Positions 47,431 through 58,897 are shown, numbered from the stretch's first letter. The stretch is 64,000 nucleotides of DNA from Cordia subcordata (GCA_028554755.1 JAPTOF010000009.1:15291501-15355500), one strand, 5' to 3'. Numbers and translations are program-made. The notes: a model not told the origin generated them from the sequence alone.

Positions 47431-49559
47431 TTTATCTTATTGATACACCATGATCATCTCGCTTCATGACATGCTAATTATTTCTCAGATACTTTATCAA
47501 GATAACTATCAGAGCACAATTGAGGTACGACATTCTAACTTTGCTTTTGCAAAGAAATTGCGCGTTCAAACTTTGTTTCTCTTGGTATTGGCTCTTGGAA
47601 CAGAACACAAAAGAAAGGCCAATGAAGATCTTTGAACATGGGTTGCCAATCTCTAGTTTGGAAAGAAAATAAAATGGTGTTGGAATCTTGGTTTTTATTT
47701 GCCTTTATATACTAAAGATAATAAAAGAGTTACTTCTCAAAGGTTTCGATGATGAATCTCTTGTAACAGTTTACTTAGTTACTTATTAATTTATTTATTT
47801 TATTCTTTGTTTGTTCATTTTCCAGAAAAAAATTATAATTTCAGAACTTTTTTCTATTTCTTAGATTTTATTTTTATTTTATTTACTCTAGATCTCTTTT
47901 TCTCTAGTTACCTATTTTATTCCATTCATTTTAATTGTCTAGGTTTAATTTTAGTCATAGATTTACTTAAACCAAAATATTTATTTCACAATCAGTGAAC
48001 AAAGTTGACCTATATCATTTATTTTTGATCTTCTATTCTATTGGGTTGTAAAATTATTTAATTTTCCAAAATTTGTCTAAAGCTGTCTATTCTTTTTTTT
48101 TTTTCTTAATCTTTGCAACTATTCTTTTCTAGAACTGGACCCATGGTTATTTGCACATGCAATCTATTTTGACAAAGTTTGACCTGTATAATTTATTTTA
48201 GATCTTTTATTGTGTTGCAGCAGTTTTACTTTCCTTTGATGGATTACTGGAAACTGAAATGTGCTAGAAATTCTATGTCAATATTCCTGAGGGGTGCTCA
48301 GAAGCTTGAATCCTTTCTATTATTGCATATTGACGTCATTTGAGCATCATCTTATCCTTTTTCTTTTTCTCTTGCCATTGTTCTGGAAATTGAGCCCCTA
48401 CCTTGTTCTCAAATATTAACTAGCTATCATCTCATCCCATGCTACTCTTGTATCTGACCTTGATTCGAAGAGTAAGTTGTGCTATGATCTAGCATTTTAT
48501 CACGATACCATATGACTTGATAAGATATGATTTAACATGATATGACATGGCATGACTTGAATTAGCAAATACTCACCTCCTCTTGAAATTTTGGGATTCC
48601 ATTTCATGTTTGCTTAAGCTTGTTGGGATATACACCCTTATCATGTGTGTGCTTGTGGGGCCCTTGTACCCATACCATGTGTGCTAGCGGGGCCTTATAC
48701 CCATCTTTTGATATGATTATGATAGATTCTTGATTGAGATATTAGGTCCTTGTACTTTCACCGTGATTTTATTATGATTAAATAGCTACAGCATAATCAC
48801 AACTCATGTTACATGATATTTAATATACTTTCTTTTATGAGTTGATTATTCTTATGACTAACATGAATTTTAATTCTATGCACTCCTATATTTTCTTAAT
48901 ATCCTTTCGAATACGTGTTTTCTTGTTTCAGCTTTTCTATTATTTTGAAATTCATGTTTGTTCTATCTTAAGGGAAAGACCCTTACTTATTGAGCATTTG
49001 ATTCGCTTACCCCTATATTTATGTTCTTACAAATGATCACGAGTAAATGAGTTTATGCTACCAATAAGGAACGACCTTATCTTTATTAGTTTTTTGAGAA
49101 TTAGAATCTAGTGATGAGACACTAATTTGTCGATATTTTAGTTTATGTTAGGTGTGGCGGTTTGGAAATGATTTGTAATAATTATTTGGAGTTTTGTTAC
49201 CATATATTCGAGTGCATAGTTTTATTTCAATAATTTGGAACTTTAAATAATTTGTGGTATTTAGTGCCCTATAATATTGTTGAGGTCTTTAGAAGCCTTG
49301 TGGTTCGAGGGGTTCATTTCTCTTGGCTCACGATGTGTCATGTCTTGAACCTTAAGATTTCTGGGCATAACACTACATGTCACTTCAAGAGAAGGGGGGA
49401 ATTAGTGATGAAATTTTCAGCAACGAATTAAAATTCATCGCTGAATGAGACATTTAGGAGGTTTTCTTTCTTCTTAACCCCCTTCGTCTCCATTAAGGTC
49501 TCTGTCAAACGAGCTTCCATCTCTATTTTCCGTGAACAATAATTTCTAACAGCGTGAGT

Positions 49560-49680
49560 GCTAAAGACAGCATGCGTAGCTAGCAGATTTTTTTCTTTAA
49601 CCCTCATCTTCAGTAGGATTTAAGTTCAAGAGATCACTCTTTTAGAAGTGGTTTTAATCACTTGAGCTACTCCTTAATTC
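49560..49680 (-). mobile_element. tRNA-derived SINE-like fragment
   Basis: On the minus strand 49669-49659 reads TAGCTCAAGTG (A-box-like), and 49628-49617 reads GAACTTAAATCC (B-box-like). The spacing is about 31 bases, as in a tRNA head. It resembles plant Au-type SINE heads. The body and tail were not delimited. Confidence 0.45.
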
Positions 49681-50109
49681 GTAAGGTAAATTGAAGTCAT
49701 GTTGGACTATTGGTCACAAGAAAATTTGACTGTAGTCGCTCTTCTACTTGTGCTTACAAAATTTATACGTGTCATACACCCCGAGTCCAAACCCTAGGCT
49801 CACTAGTGAAACTGGCATTATAATTGTAACCAGTAACTATTTGGGCCCTCAAATCGTTTACCCAAAATGGTCAATTTTAAGTTATTAATTATACTCACAC
49901 TACTCACGTATAAACAAGTTACGAACCACCCCTACAAAGTGACAATCTTGTTTCTTAAAGTTCTTAAGTTGGACTTTGAGGCATGCAATATGTCATTACC
50001 TGCAAAATGATACACTTTATAGCAACTCAATTTTTGGTTAAAGAATCCCGTTAAATGTAACATGCATCTCATGTGAATCGCAATTTTGCTCTTTTTTCAT
50101 AACTAATAT

Positions 50110-50655
50110 TGTAACATCCTACATTTTTTGTGGGGTAATTTGCGACTTATTTATAAGTTGGTGGTGTAAGTATAACTAATAACTTCGATTAACTATTTTG
50201 GGTGAGTTGATTTAGTAGTCCGAGTAATTGTTGGTTATGCTCATAACACCAGTCTCCTCGCAGGGTTGGGCTCAGGGGTGTGAGTAAATGGTATCAGAGC
50301 CAGGTTACCAACTAGTTGCCAAAGTTAAGTGCTATTCAAGACAAAGTGCTACACTAAGTGTGCACTGGAGCCACATCTTGAGCCCGTATGAGCTACCTCT
50401 AGAGTTTTGCACTACCTAGGTCCCGTGTCATGGTGATTGTGTACCCCTAATGAGGATATGAGGTTCCCAATTGGCGTGATTGTAATGTCCCGCATTGGTT
50501 TGTTAGGTAATTTGTGACTTATTTATAAGTGGGTGGTAGGTATAACTAATAACTTAGGTTAACTATTTTGGAAAAATTGGTTTAATGGCTGAAGTAGTTA
50601 TTAGTTATACTCATAACACCAGTCTTGCTCGTGGGATTGAGCTTGTGGGATGACA
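50110..50655 (+). mobile_element. Complete TRIM element (546 bp)
   Basis: The LTRs 50110-50286 and 50481-50655 begin TGTAA(C/T)(A/G)TCC and are followed or preceded as expected. TGGTATCAGAGCC (50289-50301) is the primer site, and GAGGATATGAGG shortly before the 3' LTR is purine-rich. A perfect five-base target-site duplication AATAT flanks it (50105-50109 and 50656-50660). The internal part is under 200 bases and non-coding. This is a terminal-repeat retrotransposon in miniature, mobilised in trans. No 5S-like segment is present, so it is not Cassandra. Confidence 0.88.
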
Positions 50656-50828
50656 AATATCATCCAAAATTTTGATTCACTAAGGTGCAAGTGACACTTA
50701 ATGGGATTTTTGATAGAAAATCAAGTCGTAACTAATAGTGAGACAAATATTTTAAATAAGGGTCTAATGTGTATGCACCCTAGATGATTCCCTTCTTTCT
50801 CCTTCGTAGCAAAGAAAAATGAGAAAAT

Positions 50829-51006
50829 AATTTCTTGCAAGCTTCATTATGTTTTCTGTACTTTATATAGGGTTTTATTAAACTAATTGTTATGTATTGC
50901 AACCAGTTTAAAGTCGCCAATTTCTTGCAAGCTTCATTATGTTATCTGTACTTTATATAGAGTTTTATTAAACTAATTGTTGTATATTGCAACGAGTTTA
51001 AAGTTG
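50829..51006 (+). repeat. 90-bp tandem duplication
   Basis: AATTTCTTGCAAGCTTCATT starts at 50829 and again at 50919. The two units run through ACTAATTGTTRTRTATTGCAAC and AGTTTAAAGT with a few differences. Confidence 0.85.
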
Positions 51007-51466
51007 AGAGTTTCACTTATTTAAACATATTTTTCTTTCTCTGTTTTCAAAACCCATGTAGTATACCACTTGACTTGGATATAGTAGTGTATTTTTGAAG
51101 GTATTGATATTGTTAAAATACCGTGACATAGAAATTATTATTGTGTCACACTTGCAGATACTTTTACCACTATTCTATAAGTTGGGGCCCCTTTTATTTC
51201 TGAATTGTGCTGCACGGGTTACATGCAGCTACAACTTTTAGTCTTTTAATGTGCTTTATGAATTATAATAATGTTAGTTTGTGTTTTGAAAGATCTCTGC
51301 AAATGCATCTTTTAATTATATCCTTAGTATAATAACTTATTAGTGATTGTCTGTCAAAAATGATTGTCATCTTAATCGTTTCAAACTTTTAGTTTATGAC
51401 TCCCAGCTTGTGTCCCTATTAGCTTTGAGCTAATAAGTGAACAACTAGCTAATAAGTGAACAACTA

Positions 51467-51756
51467 TGAGACATCCTGGGGTTCTATATATCTTAAAAAC
51501 CAATTGGTCAATAGGAGGAGTAGTCCAGGATGTGAGAAATCCTAGGGTTCTATCCTAAAAATTAATTGGTCAATCAGAAGAATAGCCTAGGATCTATGTG
51601 TGACCTGATTTGATAATTGAAGAAGGGTCGCACATGGACAAATTAGAACATTACACGTGGATGAAGAAAGGTCACACGTGGACAAATATAACTGGCCTGC
51701 AAGCTGAGCTCTGATACCATGTGAACAATCCTGGGGTTCTATCCTAAAAATCAATT
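51467..51756 (-). mobile_element. TRIM-like relic, minus orientation
   Basis: TATGAGACATCCTGGGGTTC (51467), TGTGAGAAATCCTAGGGTTC (51530) and TGTGAACAATCCTGGGGTTC (51720) are three related LTR-like starts, each followed by CTAAAAA(T/C)YAATTGGTCAAT-like text. GAGCTCTGATACCA at 51706-51719 is the inverse of the TGGTATCAGAGCTC primer site and directly adjoins the repeat at 51720. The rightmost repeat is cut short at about 51757 by the next element. Confidence 0.6.
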
Positions 51757-52905
51757 AGTTCGTTCATATCCTGTGCTTTGCATGGGCTTATTTAGATTTT
51801 ATATATTTTTTAATTTTTTAAATATTTATAGATGTGATTTTTTAATTTTTTTGAGGTTTTTGTGTTTTTTAAATTATTTCTAAATATCTATAAAAATTAA
51901 TTCTAGTGCTTTTTTATTCTTATTTTTATTTTTAATTAGGATATGATGCATAAATTAATTAAATTAATGAGTTTTTTTGGACTTTATTATTTTAAACTCA
52001 TTAAAAAGAAATATAGAGGTGGTGCATAAATATAATTAAATATCTTATAACTCCATTGCAATGATAAGGTTAGGAAGTGGTGCAGAAATGTAATTAAAAA
52101 CTATAATATATAGATTTATAATAATGTAATAATATTAAAAGTAGAATTTATGATGACTTGGCAAATAGATGGGTGCTAATTGACACCTTTTTTTGAACTC
52201 CTTTAGGTTTAACATTTTTATAGATGTGATTTCTTTAAATTGTTTTTAGATTTTCATATGTTTTTTTTATTATTTCTATATATCTATAAAAATTAATTCT
52301 AGTGCTTTTTTATTCTTATTTTTATTTTTTTAATTTGGATATGATACATAAATTAATTAAATTAATGAGTTTTTTTGGACTTTATTACTTTAAACACATT
52401 AACAAGAAATATATAGGAGGTGCATAAATATAATTAAATATCTTGTAATACTCCATTGCAATGATAAGGTTAGGAAGGGCTTAGAGTTACTACCTTATCT
52501 AAAAGCTTAAGCTTGCAGAGAGGATATTGGTTTATTAATTTATTGTATTAATACACCTCCTCACTTGTAGCGTGATTTGTTTATAACTTGCATGTGAACA
52601 ATTTAATTAAATGGGTAGCGATACGGATCGAACCTATGCCGTTTGGCTTCTAAGCTCTGATTCCATCTTAGAATTTCCACTTCATGTAAAAGCTAACATC
52701 TTAGAGTTACCGCCCATCTAAAAGCTTAAGCTTGTAGAGATGATATTGGGTTATTAATTTATTGTGTTAATAGAAGGTGCATAAATGTAATTAAACACGA
52801 ATAATATATAGATATATAATAATGTAATAATATTAAAAATAAAATTTATGATGATTTGACAAATAGATGTGTGCTGATGTGGCACCTTTCTTTGAACTAC
52901 ATATA
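51757..52905 (-). mobile_element. Two tandem Helitron-like units
   Basis: At the left border the minus strand ends GATATGAACGAACTAA followed by T, preceded by an imperfect hairpin (CCCATGC / GCACAGG), a Helitron-style CTRR end. About 430 bases later the same sequence family starts again. Unit 1 is about 51757-52200 and unit 2 about 52215-52905; both contain GGATATGAT(G/A)CATAAATTAA, ATGATAAGGTTAGGAAG and GCAAATAGAT or ACAAATAGAT-GTGCTRAT...GGCACCT. Unit 2 is split by a TRIM. The outer 5' end was not fixed. Confidence 0.5.
52478..52771 (-). mobile_element. TRIM inserted in Helitron-like unit 2
   Basis: Two short LTR-like repeats share TTAGAGTTAC, ATCTAAAAGCTTAAGCTTG and TTATTAATTTATTG (52481 onward and 52702 onward). 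Between them GCTCTGATTCCA (52654-52665) is the inverse of a primer site TGGAATCAGAGC. The flanks GGAAG (52473-52477) and AGAAG (52772-52776) are a near-match target duplication. The uninterrupted sister unit at about 52075 reads straight through this point. Confidence 0.65.
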
Positions 52906-52958
52906 TATATATATATATATACATATATATATACATACATATATACATATATATATAC

Positions 52959-52995
<37 letters not shown>
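52900..52995. repeat. (AT)n / (CATA)n microsatellite
   Basis: About 95 bases of AT interrupted by ACATAC units. The poly-Tyr/Ile frame over it is an artefact. Confidence 0.95.
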
Positions 52996-54274
52996 TTAGC
53001 TCAGGATCTTATTAAGTGATCTTAGATTTTGTGATTTTTTCATGTGGGAGGAAATACTCTAACAAAACATCCAAATATGATGTCATGAATTGAAGGATCT
53101 TCTAGTTTTATTTTGTCTAATGAGTTATATTTGAAAGTCTATGTGCAGAATTGAGTTCATATTTGAGGAGAATGATCTCATCTTGTGATGCATTCTTTTA
53201 GGTATTACTAGTGTAGTATCCACATGATATACATATTTTGATATTCGTTAAATTTTATCAAATTCTATAATTAATAGTGTTATCAATTACGTTTCATTAA
53301 AAGCAACAAAATAAATATTTTTCTACTCATGTCATGTCTAGAATTACATATTGATGTTATCTTTTCGGTTAAAAAATACGTGAATATAAAATTAAAATTT
53401 TAAAGCTTCAATTATATATAATTTTAATTTGCTTCATCTAATATTGAAAAAGGTAAATACAACTTGAACAAAAAATTATGTAAAAAAATCAATAAAACAT
53501 TCTTAATGAACATAATAAAAAAATTATTTATTCCTTTTCTTTTGTAAATGTTAGAACTAAAGTTGATTTATTCTACTTTAACTACATAGTTGTAATCTAA
53601 TATATCCACTCTAGTTTTACATAAAATTAAAAAAGATAAATACAGATAATGTAAAATAAAAATTAGGTAAAAAATTCTTAATGAACATAGTAAAAAAGCA
53701 AAATACTAAAAGTTAAAGATAAAGATTAATGGGCCAGAAAATTTAACAAAAAATTATACGAATTTATGTTAATATTTTTATGTTAATAATTTGATATTAA
53801 TATATTAATTATATGTGCTTAAAATTTTCTCCTAATGACACATCCCTGCAGGGGTTCTCCTTTTGTAATAGTAATGGTTTTGGGAATTAAAGGTTGTATC
53901 CTTTGGAGAATTATTAGATTATGGTTTTAGTGGATGTGAAAAGTATAGTTATGATTGTGATTTCAGCGGCTTTGGAAAGTATACTTATGGTTTTGCGCCT
54001 TGTGTGCTTGAGGGATTGTACCCTTTCGACACATGGCATGTCACGTATGTAAATTTGCGAGCTGCGACATGAGTTATGAATAACGAGGCAAACAAGATGT
54101 TTTAAAGCAAGGCCTTGGCAGTCATTTGATTGATGGACGAAAGGAGAACATGGATAATTTCGTTTCTCATTCCAGATTTCCTGGAAACAATCAACAATGA
54201 ACTTCTCTTTTACTCATCCGTAAATTTAGAAGGTTCGATCTTTCGGCAGCACCCATAGACCAATGATTATACTG
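52996..54274. other. AT-rich intergenic DNA
   Basis: No gene or delimited element was seen. A GGTTTTG/CTTATGGTTTTG-type diverged repeat occurs near 53870-54000. Confidence 0.4.
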
Positions 54275-55140
54275 TGCCTTGGGAGATTTCTGGAAAATAG
54301 AACGTCCTCATAGATGCCTCACCTTTGCATGGCAAATGATTCACACGAGATTGCCTTGTAAGGTGAACCTCCTGAGAAGAAATGTCGGAGTAGACGATGT
54401 CTGTGTGGTTTGTGAAGACAACTCTGAGAATAAGGAGCACCTTTTTAGAGAATGTCGCGAGGCCATTGATGTTTGGAAGCAACTACAGCCTAACAACAAT
54501 CATCAAGTTTTTAGAGAAGTACAATGGAAAGGATGGATTAAAATTGACATTGAGAACAAAACCTGCCCTTTGGTGGCTATGGAGGTGGAGAAATGAAAAG
54601 CTCCATGGCAAAGAAGAGGAACTGTAGTCGCAGAATGAAGCTTGGCATATTAAACAGTGCTTAAGGGAAGTTCAGGAGGCGTGGGAGGCACGTCAACAAA
54701 AGCAAACTTGAATCACTAAAGAATGGCGGCTCACAGGTTGGTCACCCCCTTGACGGTGCTTGAACTCAACTTGGATGAATGCTCTAAAGGCAACCAGGTA
54801 AGGTAGCGGCAAGAAGTCTTTTTCGAGACGAACATGGAGTTTGGGTAGTTAGTTGGCTTTGCTATCAATATGGGGGTCATCTCAAATAATACCGCAGAAG
54901 CAAGGGCATTATTTGAAGGACTAATGATAGTAGAAGAAAAGGGAATCACTACCTTAGAGATTAAAACCGGTTCACAACTATTAGTGAATTGGGTGATTGG
55001 ACAAATGCAATCGGAAGGGATGAGGTTGCCTTTGATAGACCAATGCAAGAAGAGAATGGCGCGCAATCGAGGTTTCCACTTGAAGCATCTCTATAGGGAA
55101 GCCAATTGAAGTGTAAACTGGTTAGCAAATTTTGCTTGAC
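54275..55140 (+). mobile_element. LINE remnant: zf-RVT plus RNase H-like domain
   Basis: Plus-strand frames encode the last part of a plant LINE polyprotein. FWKIERPHRCLTFAWQMIHT (54288 onward) leads to the zinc-binding C-x2-C...H-x4-C (CVVCEDNSENKEHLFREC), then LWWLWRWRNEKLHGK in another frame. The RVT_3 RNase H-like core follows: VISNNTAEARALFEGLMIVE from about 54873, with LEIKTGSQLLVNWVIGQ and HLKHLYREAN. A stop at 55107-55109 and frameshifts inactivate it. Confidence 0.75.
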
Positions 55141-55895
55141 ACTCCCAATTGGTGGACACAAATTACGGGACCCTCCAGAGCAACTTAAATGTCTTCTTGG
55201 AGAAGATCAGAGAGGAATAGCCTCTCACATATTTGTTCCTTCATTACGGCTACATAGCCTCTTGTTAAAGAAAAAAAAGACATGTATGAAAGACCGAGAT
55301 TATGATCTCATTCATTTCGAACGGCTAACAAACCAGGGTATTTAAACTTATGAGCTGGTTAAATATTCTTCTGAGTATAATATATATAAATTCAACATGT
55401 TTGCTAAATTTGATTTATAAGTAAATCAAAGTGAGAAGAATAAGTAAGGAAGAAAAAAATCAATCCCCTATTCTTTTTCTTTTGCTTATAAACTATTTCT
55501 TCAACCATTCAAAAGAATTCCTTATTTTTAAATTAAAACATAAAAATTACAAAAATAGAAACTAAAACACACTCTCCCACATTTAAACTTACACACATAC
55601 ACATCTCACCATTACAAGGTTATTTGGTAATTTATTTCATGTGTGAATAGTGTCATGGTTCTCCTAGCTATATTCTTACTTTTTTTTTTTTTAAAAAAAG
55701 TCTCTATTATTTAAAAATATTTAAATTAATTTTTAATATTTTACGAGTATAGTGAAATTAGTTCCTTGTATTGTGAAGCATTCACATTATTTGAATAAAT
55801 TTGTGAAATATTAAGGACTAATATGAATGTTCTCAAACAATATGTGCTAATTTGAATTTGTTTGTGAAACATTGAATACTAATTTGATTATCTTA
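55141..55895. other. Intergenic DNA
   Basis: Nothing recognisable beyond the decayed LINE 3' region. A T12 run is followed by A7 near 55679-55700. Confidence 0.4.
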
Positions 55896-56079
55896 GACTA
55901 ATGAGGACAAACACAACAGAAATTTGGAGAATATAACAAGAAAGGAAGAGAATTAAGAAACTCAATTTCAAGGCTGAAATTTATCAAGAAATCCACAGAT
56001 AATAAACCCTAAGAGAGGGAATAAATATATTAATAAATAATTTCTAGAAAAGGTTGTTGAACAATGAAAGCTTTCATCC

Positions 56080-56110
<31 letters not shown>

Positions 56111-56338
56111 TATATGTAGGCTATTTTAGTAATACAAAACTAATTAGGAAACTAAAACTAAACGAGAATCTAAAATTAAATAGGAAACTAAAACTAAATT
56201 GGATTTGGTTCCACCAATCCTTTCCATATTAAAATAGATAATAAACTAACACTAATATAACTAGGACTCAATAACAAATAACAAATCCTAACCAATTTTA
56301 ATTACTAAGTAAAATAATAAAATTTTGGGCTGCATCAG
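55896..56338 (-). mobile_element. Possible LTR fragment, minus orientation
   Basis: The right border read on the minus strand begins TGATGCAGCCCAAAATTTTA, a start common in plant LTRs. The span contains repeated AGGAAACTAAAACTAAA units and an internal AT microsatellite (about 56072-56116). No second LTR, primer site or coding region was found. The call is tentative. Confidence 0.3.
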
Positions 56339-56399
56339 GTACCCAATAGGATATAACCACGATATACGGGTAGATCTTTTAATCTAATTTAGGCAAAAA

Positions 56400-57000
56400 A
56401 ATAATTGAAAGTTTCTAATGTAGGCATAAAATTGCAAAACAAAAAAAAAGTATTACTAAATGGTAATAGAAATAATCCACAAAATTAAATTTTAGCAAAA
56501 TATTTGAGACCAAATTGTAATACTTATTGATAAAGCGTTGGTAAAGCCACAATTTGAACAATGACATCAAATGTGGATTGTCAATAATAATTGATACCAA
56601 ATTGTAAGGCTTGCATTTTCAACGTTAGCAATAACTCAATCGAATGATGACGCTTGATTTCAAATAGTTATGTTAACACTTTACCAATGACAATGGTCTA
56701 AAATGAATCATCTCAAATGATGAAATAAAATGTTGGCGTTTCTTCAACCGTCACCTATTCTTATTTGCCTATTGTAATGATTTATTATAGTCGTTGGCAA
56801 TTACATATGAAAAAGACGACAACTGTAAGAATCATTAGGAAATTACATCATTCCCAACGCTTCATAAACTGTCGAGAGAGCCAAAAGACGACCACTTCAT
56901 AGACGACGCCTTATAAATTGTTGGAAATGAAAATAGCAACACTAAAAATCTTCTTAAAAAGCCAAAGCAAGTGTGAAGAAAGTAGTGTTTTCTTGTAGTG
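56400..57000. mobile_element. CACTA-type non-autonomous element, one end visible
   Basis: It ends TTTTCTTGTAGTG at 56988-57000, the inverse of CACTACAAGAAAA. The preceding few hundred bases carry repeated subterminal-like motifs (GATGACGCTTGAT, CAACGCTTCATAAACTG, GACGCCTTATAAATTG). A CACTACAAG left end was not found, so the start is arbitrary. Confidence 0.5.
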
Positions 57001-57555
57001 ACACGAGATTAAGAAGATGATCATTGCCACCAAAAAGGTAATTAGGATCCAGAGCTTTTTTAGTTCTTATTTCCCCTTTCAACATGAAAACATTTCTATA
57101 GCAATGGAAAAATTAAACAGAAAAAAAGCATAAAACAAGGTGAAAAAAGTATAAAATTCTAAACTTGCATTTCATTTTGAAGACAATTTTCTAAAACTTC
57201 TAGAATAAAAATAAAAAAAATACTTTTTTCCATTTTTCTCTCTGACGTTTAAGGTACTTTTTTCTTTTTTGGCTAAATGTCTAACCTTTGAGATCTTGTA
57301 AAGAAGCCAAACACTCAAAAGTAGAATTCTACTGAAATTAAAATCTTCTCAAGCAAAGGAACTTTCAGATTATATATAATATACATCTTTGACAATGAAG
57401 AAATTCTTTTTGAAGTATTCATACTATCTATCTTTGACAATCAAGCAATTGCATTGCATTTCAATAAGTGATAATTTACTGTACAAATCACATTAGTTCA
57501 ACAGGCTACTTATAAGATGCTATTCCCGTAGCAATACAGCAATACCATATATATA
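57001..57555. other. Intergenic DNA next to NAC 3'-end copy
   Basis: AT-rich, no gene. This would be the original downstream flank of the NAC gene if the segment starting at 57556 is the ancestral 3' end. Confidence 0.4.
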
Positions 57556-58006
57556 ACACACCACATATTTCTGCACAAAAAAAAAAAAAGAATGTTTATA
57601 ATTAAAAAGCAGCTGAACCCTTAATTAATTAGGCTGCCTACGTACTTCGACATTGATCGATACCAAAGATTGATACCGGCCAATATCAAAGATCAAGCTG
57701 CACGTAGTTCTGTAGTTTACAACAAAGATTATGTGCATAGAAAAATATCCATTACGAACTATATATGGTGGTAGTATTCTTCCTTTTCTTCATGCATGGT
57801 TGATTGCTCCTTGAGAAGCTTGAAGACTCGAAGGCATGCGAATCAAATTATTATATTCATTCAAAGATGTTCATCACGAATCACCCGAACACCGCTCCTA
57901 GCATATACGAAGCCATGAACTCCGGCACGTCAAGATCTTCAAGGCTTAATGAAAGATCAAAATTATCACCCGAGAATGGAATTTCTGAGATATCATCATT
58001 TAGAAA
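57556..58006 (-). pseudogene. Duplicated 3' end of the NAC gene
   Basis: It is nearly identical to 60027-60469. It contains the last 41-42 codons of the NAC reading frame (57881-58006) plus 3' UTR. The plus-strand shadow frames at 57804 and 60267 are identical over their shared length, which shows how few changes separate the copies; differences are small indels (AATTAATTAGG versus AATTAGG) and a few substitutions in the UTR. Homology stops abruptly after CATTTAGAAA at 58006, where Copia sequence begins. There is no start codon or NAC domain, so it is a non-functional fragment. Confidence 0.9.
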
Positions 58007-58763
58007 AATTATCGTAAAGTAGATCATTTAGAGTTGATTGGATATTCTAACTCTGACTATGCTAGTTGTTTAGATGATCGAAAATCTACTTTTGGGTACA
58101 TATTCATGTTAGCCGGAGGGGCTGTGTCTTGGAAGAGCGCTAAGCAAAAACTTACTGCCTCTTCGACTATGCAGGCAAAGTTTGTGGCTTGTTATGAAGC
58201 CTCATCCCATGCTATGTGGCTCAAGAACTTGATATCTAGTTTGAGAATTATAAATTCTATTACTAGATCTATTAAGATCTATTGTGATAATAGAGCTGCT
58301 GTTTTTTTCTCAAAGAATAATAAGAGTACTAAAGCTTGCAAGCATATAGATATCAAATTCTTGGTAGTCAGAGATTTTGTCAAAAATGGTGATATTCTTA
58401 TAGAGCAGATTACTACTGATGAAATGTTAGGTGACCCTTTGACTAAAGGTCTTAGACCTATAGTCTTTATGAAACATGTTAAGAATATGGGCATTTTACA
58501 GCCTTTTGATGCTATTGTCTAGTGGGAGTTTTATGTTATCGTGTATTGTTGGGTAATCCCATTATTTTTGTTTTGCTTTGCACTTTGGTGCATTGATACA
58601 ATAGCATGTTGTTCTATGTTTTATGACATAATTTGATATTCTGAAATTGCTCATATTTATGTGTTGTTATGGATCTTATGTTTGGTATTCTTTGCGATAA
58701 GATCCCTATTAAGTTTACTATCTCCATAAGGACACCATTTTTTGTTGGAGATATTTATTCTTA

Positions 58764-58897
58764 CCTCTGGCATGTAGATCGCCATTTTGTGAGGTTAAGA
58801 ATAATATTTCCTCTGGCCTGTTGAATGCCGTTTTGTGAGGATATGTGTTATTTTCTCTAGCATATTGAACGCTATTTTGTGAGGATAAGAATAATAG
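58764..58897 (+). repeat. Three 45-46 bp tandem repeats in Copia 3' region
   Basis: The units start near 58764, 58810 and 58855. Each has CTCT(G/A)GC, then ATTGAACGC- or TAGATCGCC-like text, then ATTTTGTGAGG or GTTTTGTGAGG. Confidence 0.75.

Larger units (their letters stand above)
40254..49372 (+). mobile_element. Large non-coding LTR retrotransposon (LARD-like)
   Basis: Two long LTRs (40254-42880 and 46116-49372) flank 3.2 kb of internal DNA without gag or pol. After the 5' LTR, TGGTATCAGAGC (42885 onward) is a tRNA-Met-type primer site. Before the 3' LTR a G14 run followed by TAAGA is the polypurine tract. The LTRs start TGTGA(A/C)GA and end ...GGGC(G/A)T(G/A)ACA. The flanking five bases are CTAAG and CTACA, an eroded duplication at best. 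The organisation fits a large retrotransposon derivative of Gypsy (Del/Tekay-like) origin; that lineage rests only on the primer site and G-rich tract. Confidence 0.85.
46116..49372 (+). repeat. 3' LTR (3257 bp, with insertions)
   Basis: It is about 630 bases longer than the 5' LTR. The excess is explained by a nested Helitron (46232 to about 46555), adjacent AT microsatellite, and an internal duplication of about 0.4 kb. Confidence 0.8.

Noticed and set aside
41317..47998. Identical 63-aa open frames at 41317-41508 and 47807-47998
   Set aside because: They lie in the near-identical tract of the two LTRs and are hydrophobic low-complexity translations of T-rich DNA; identity reflects the LTRs, not coding constraint.
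50110..50655. Cassandra element
   Set aside because: The LTRs show no 5S rRNA-like promoter segment, so it is classed as a generic TRIM.
51703..51720. GAGCTCTGATACCATGTGAA as part of a gene
   Set aside because: It is the reverse complement of an LTR primer-binding site adjoining an LTR-like start.
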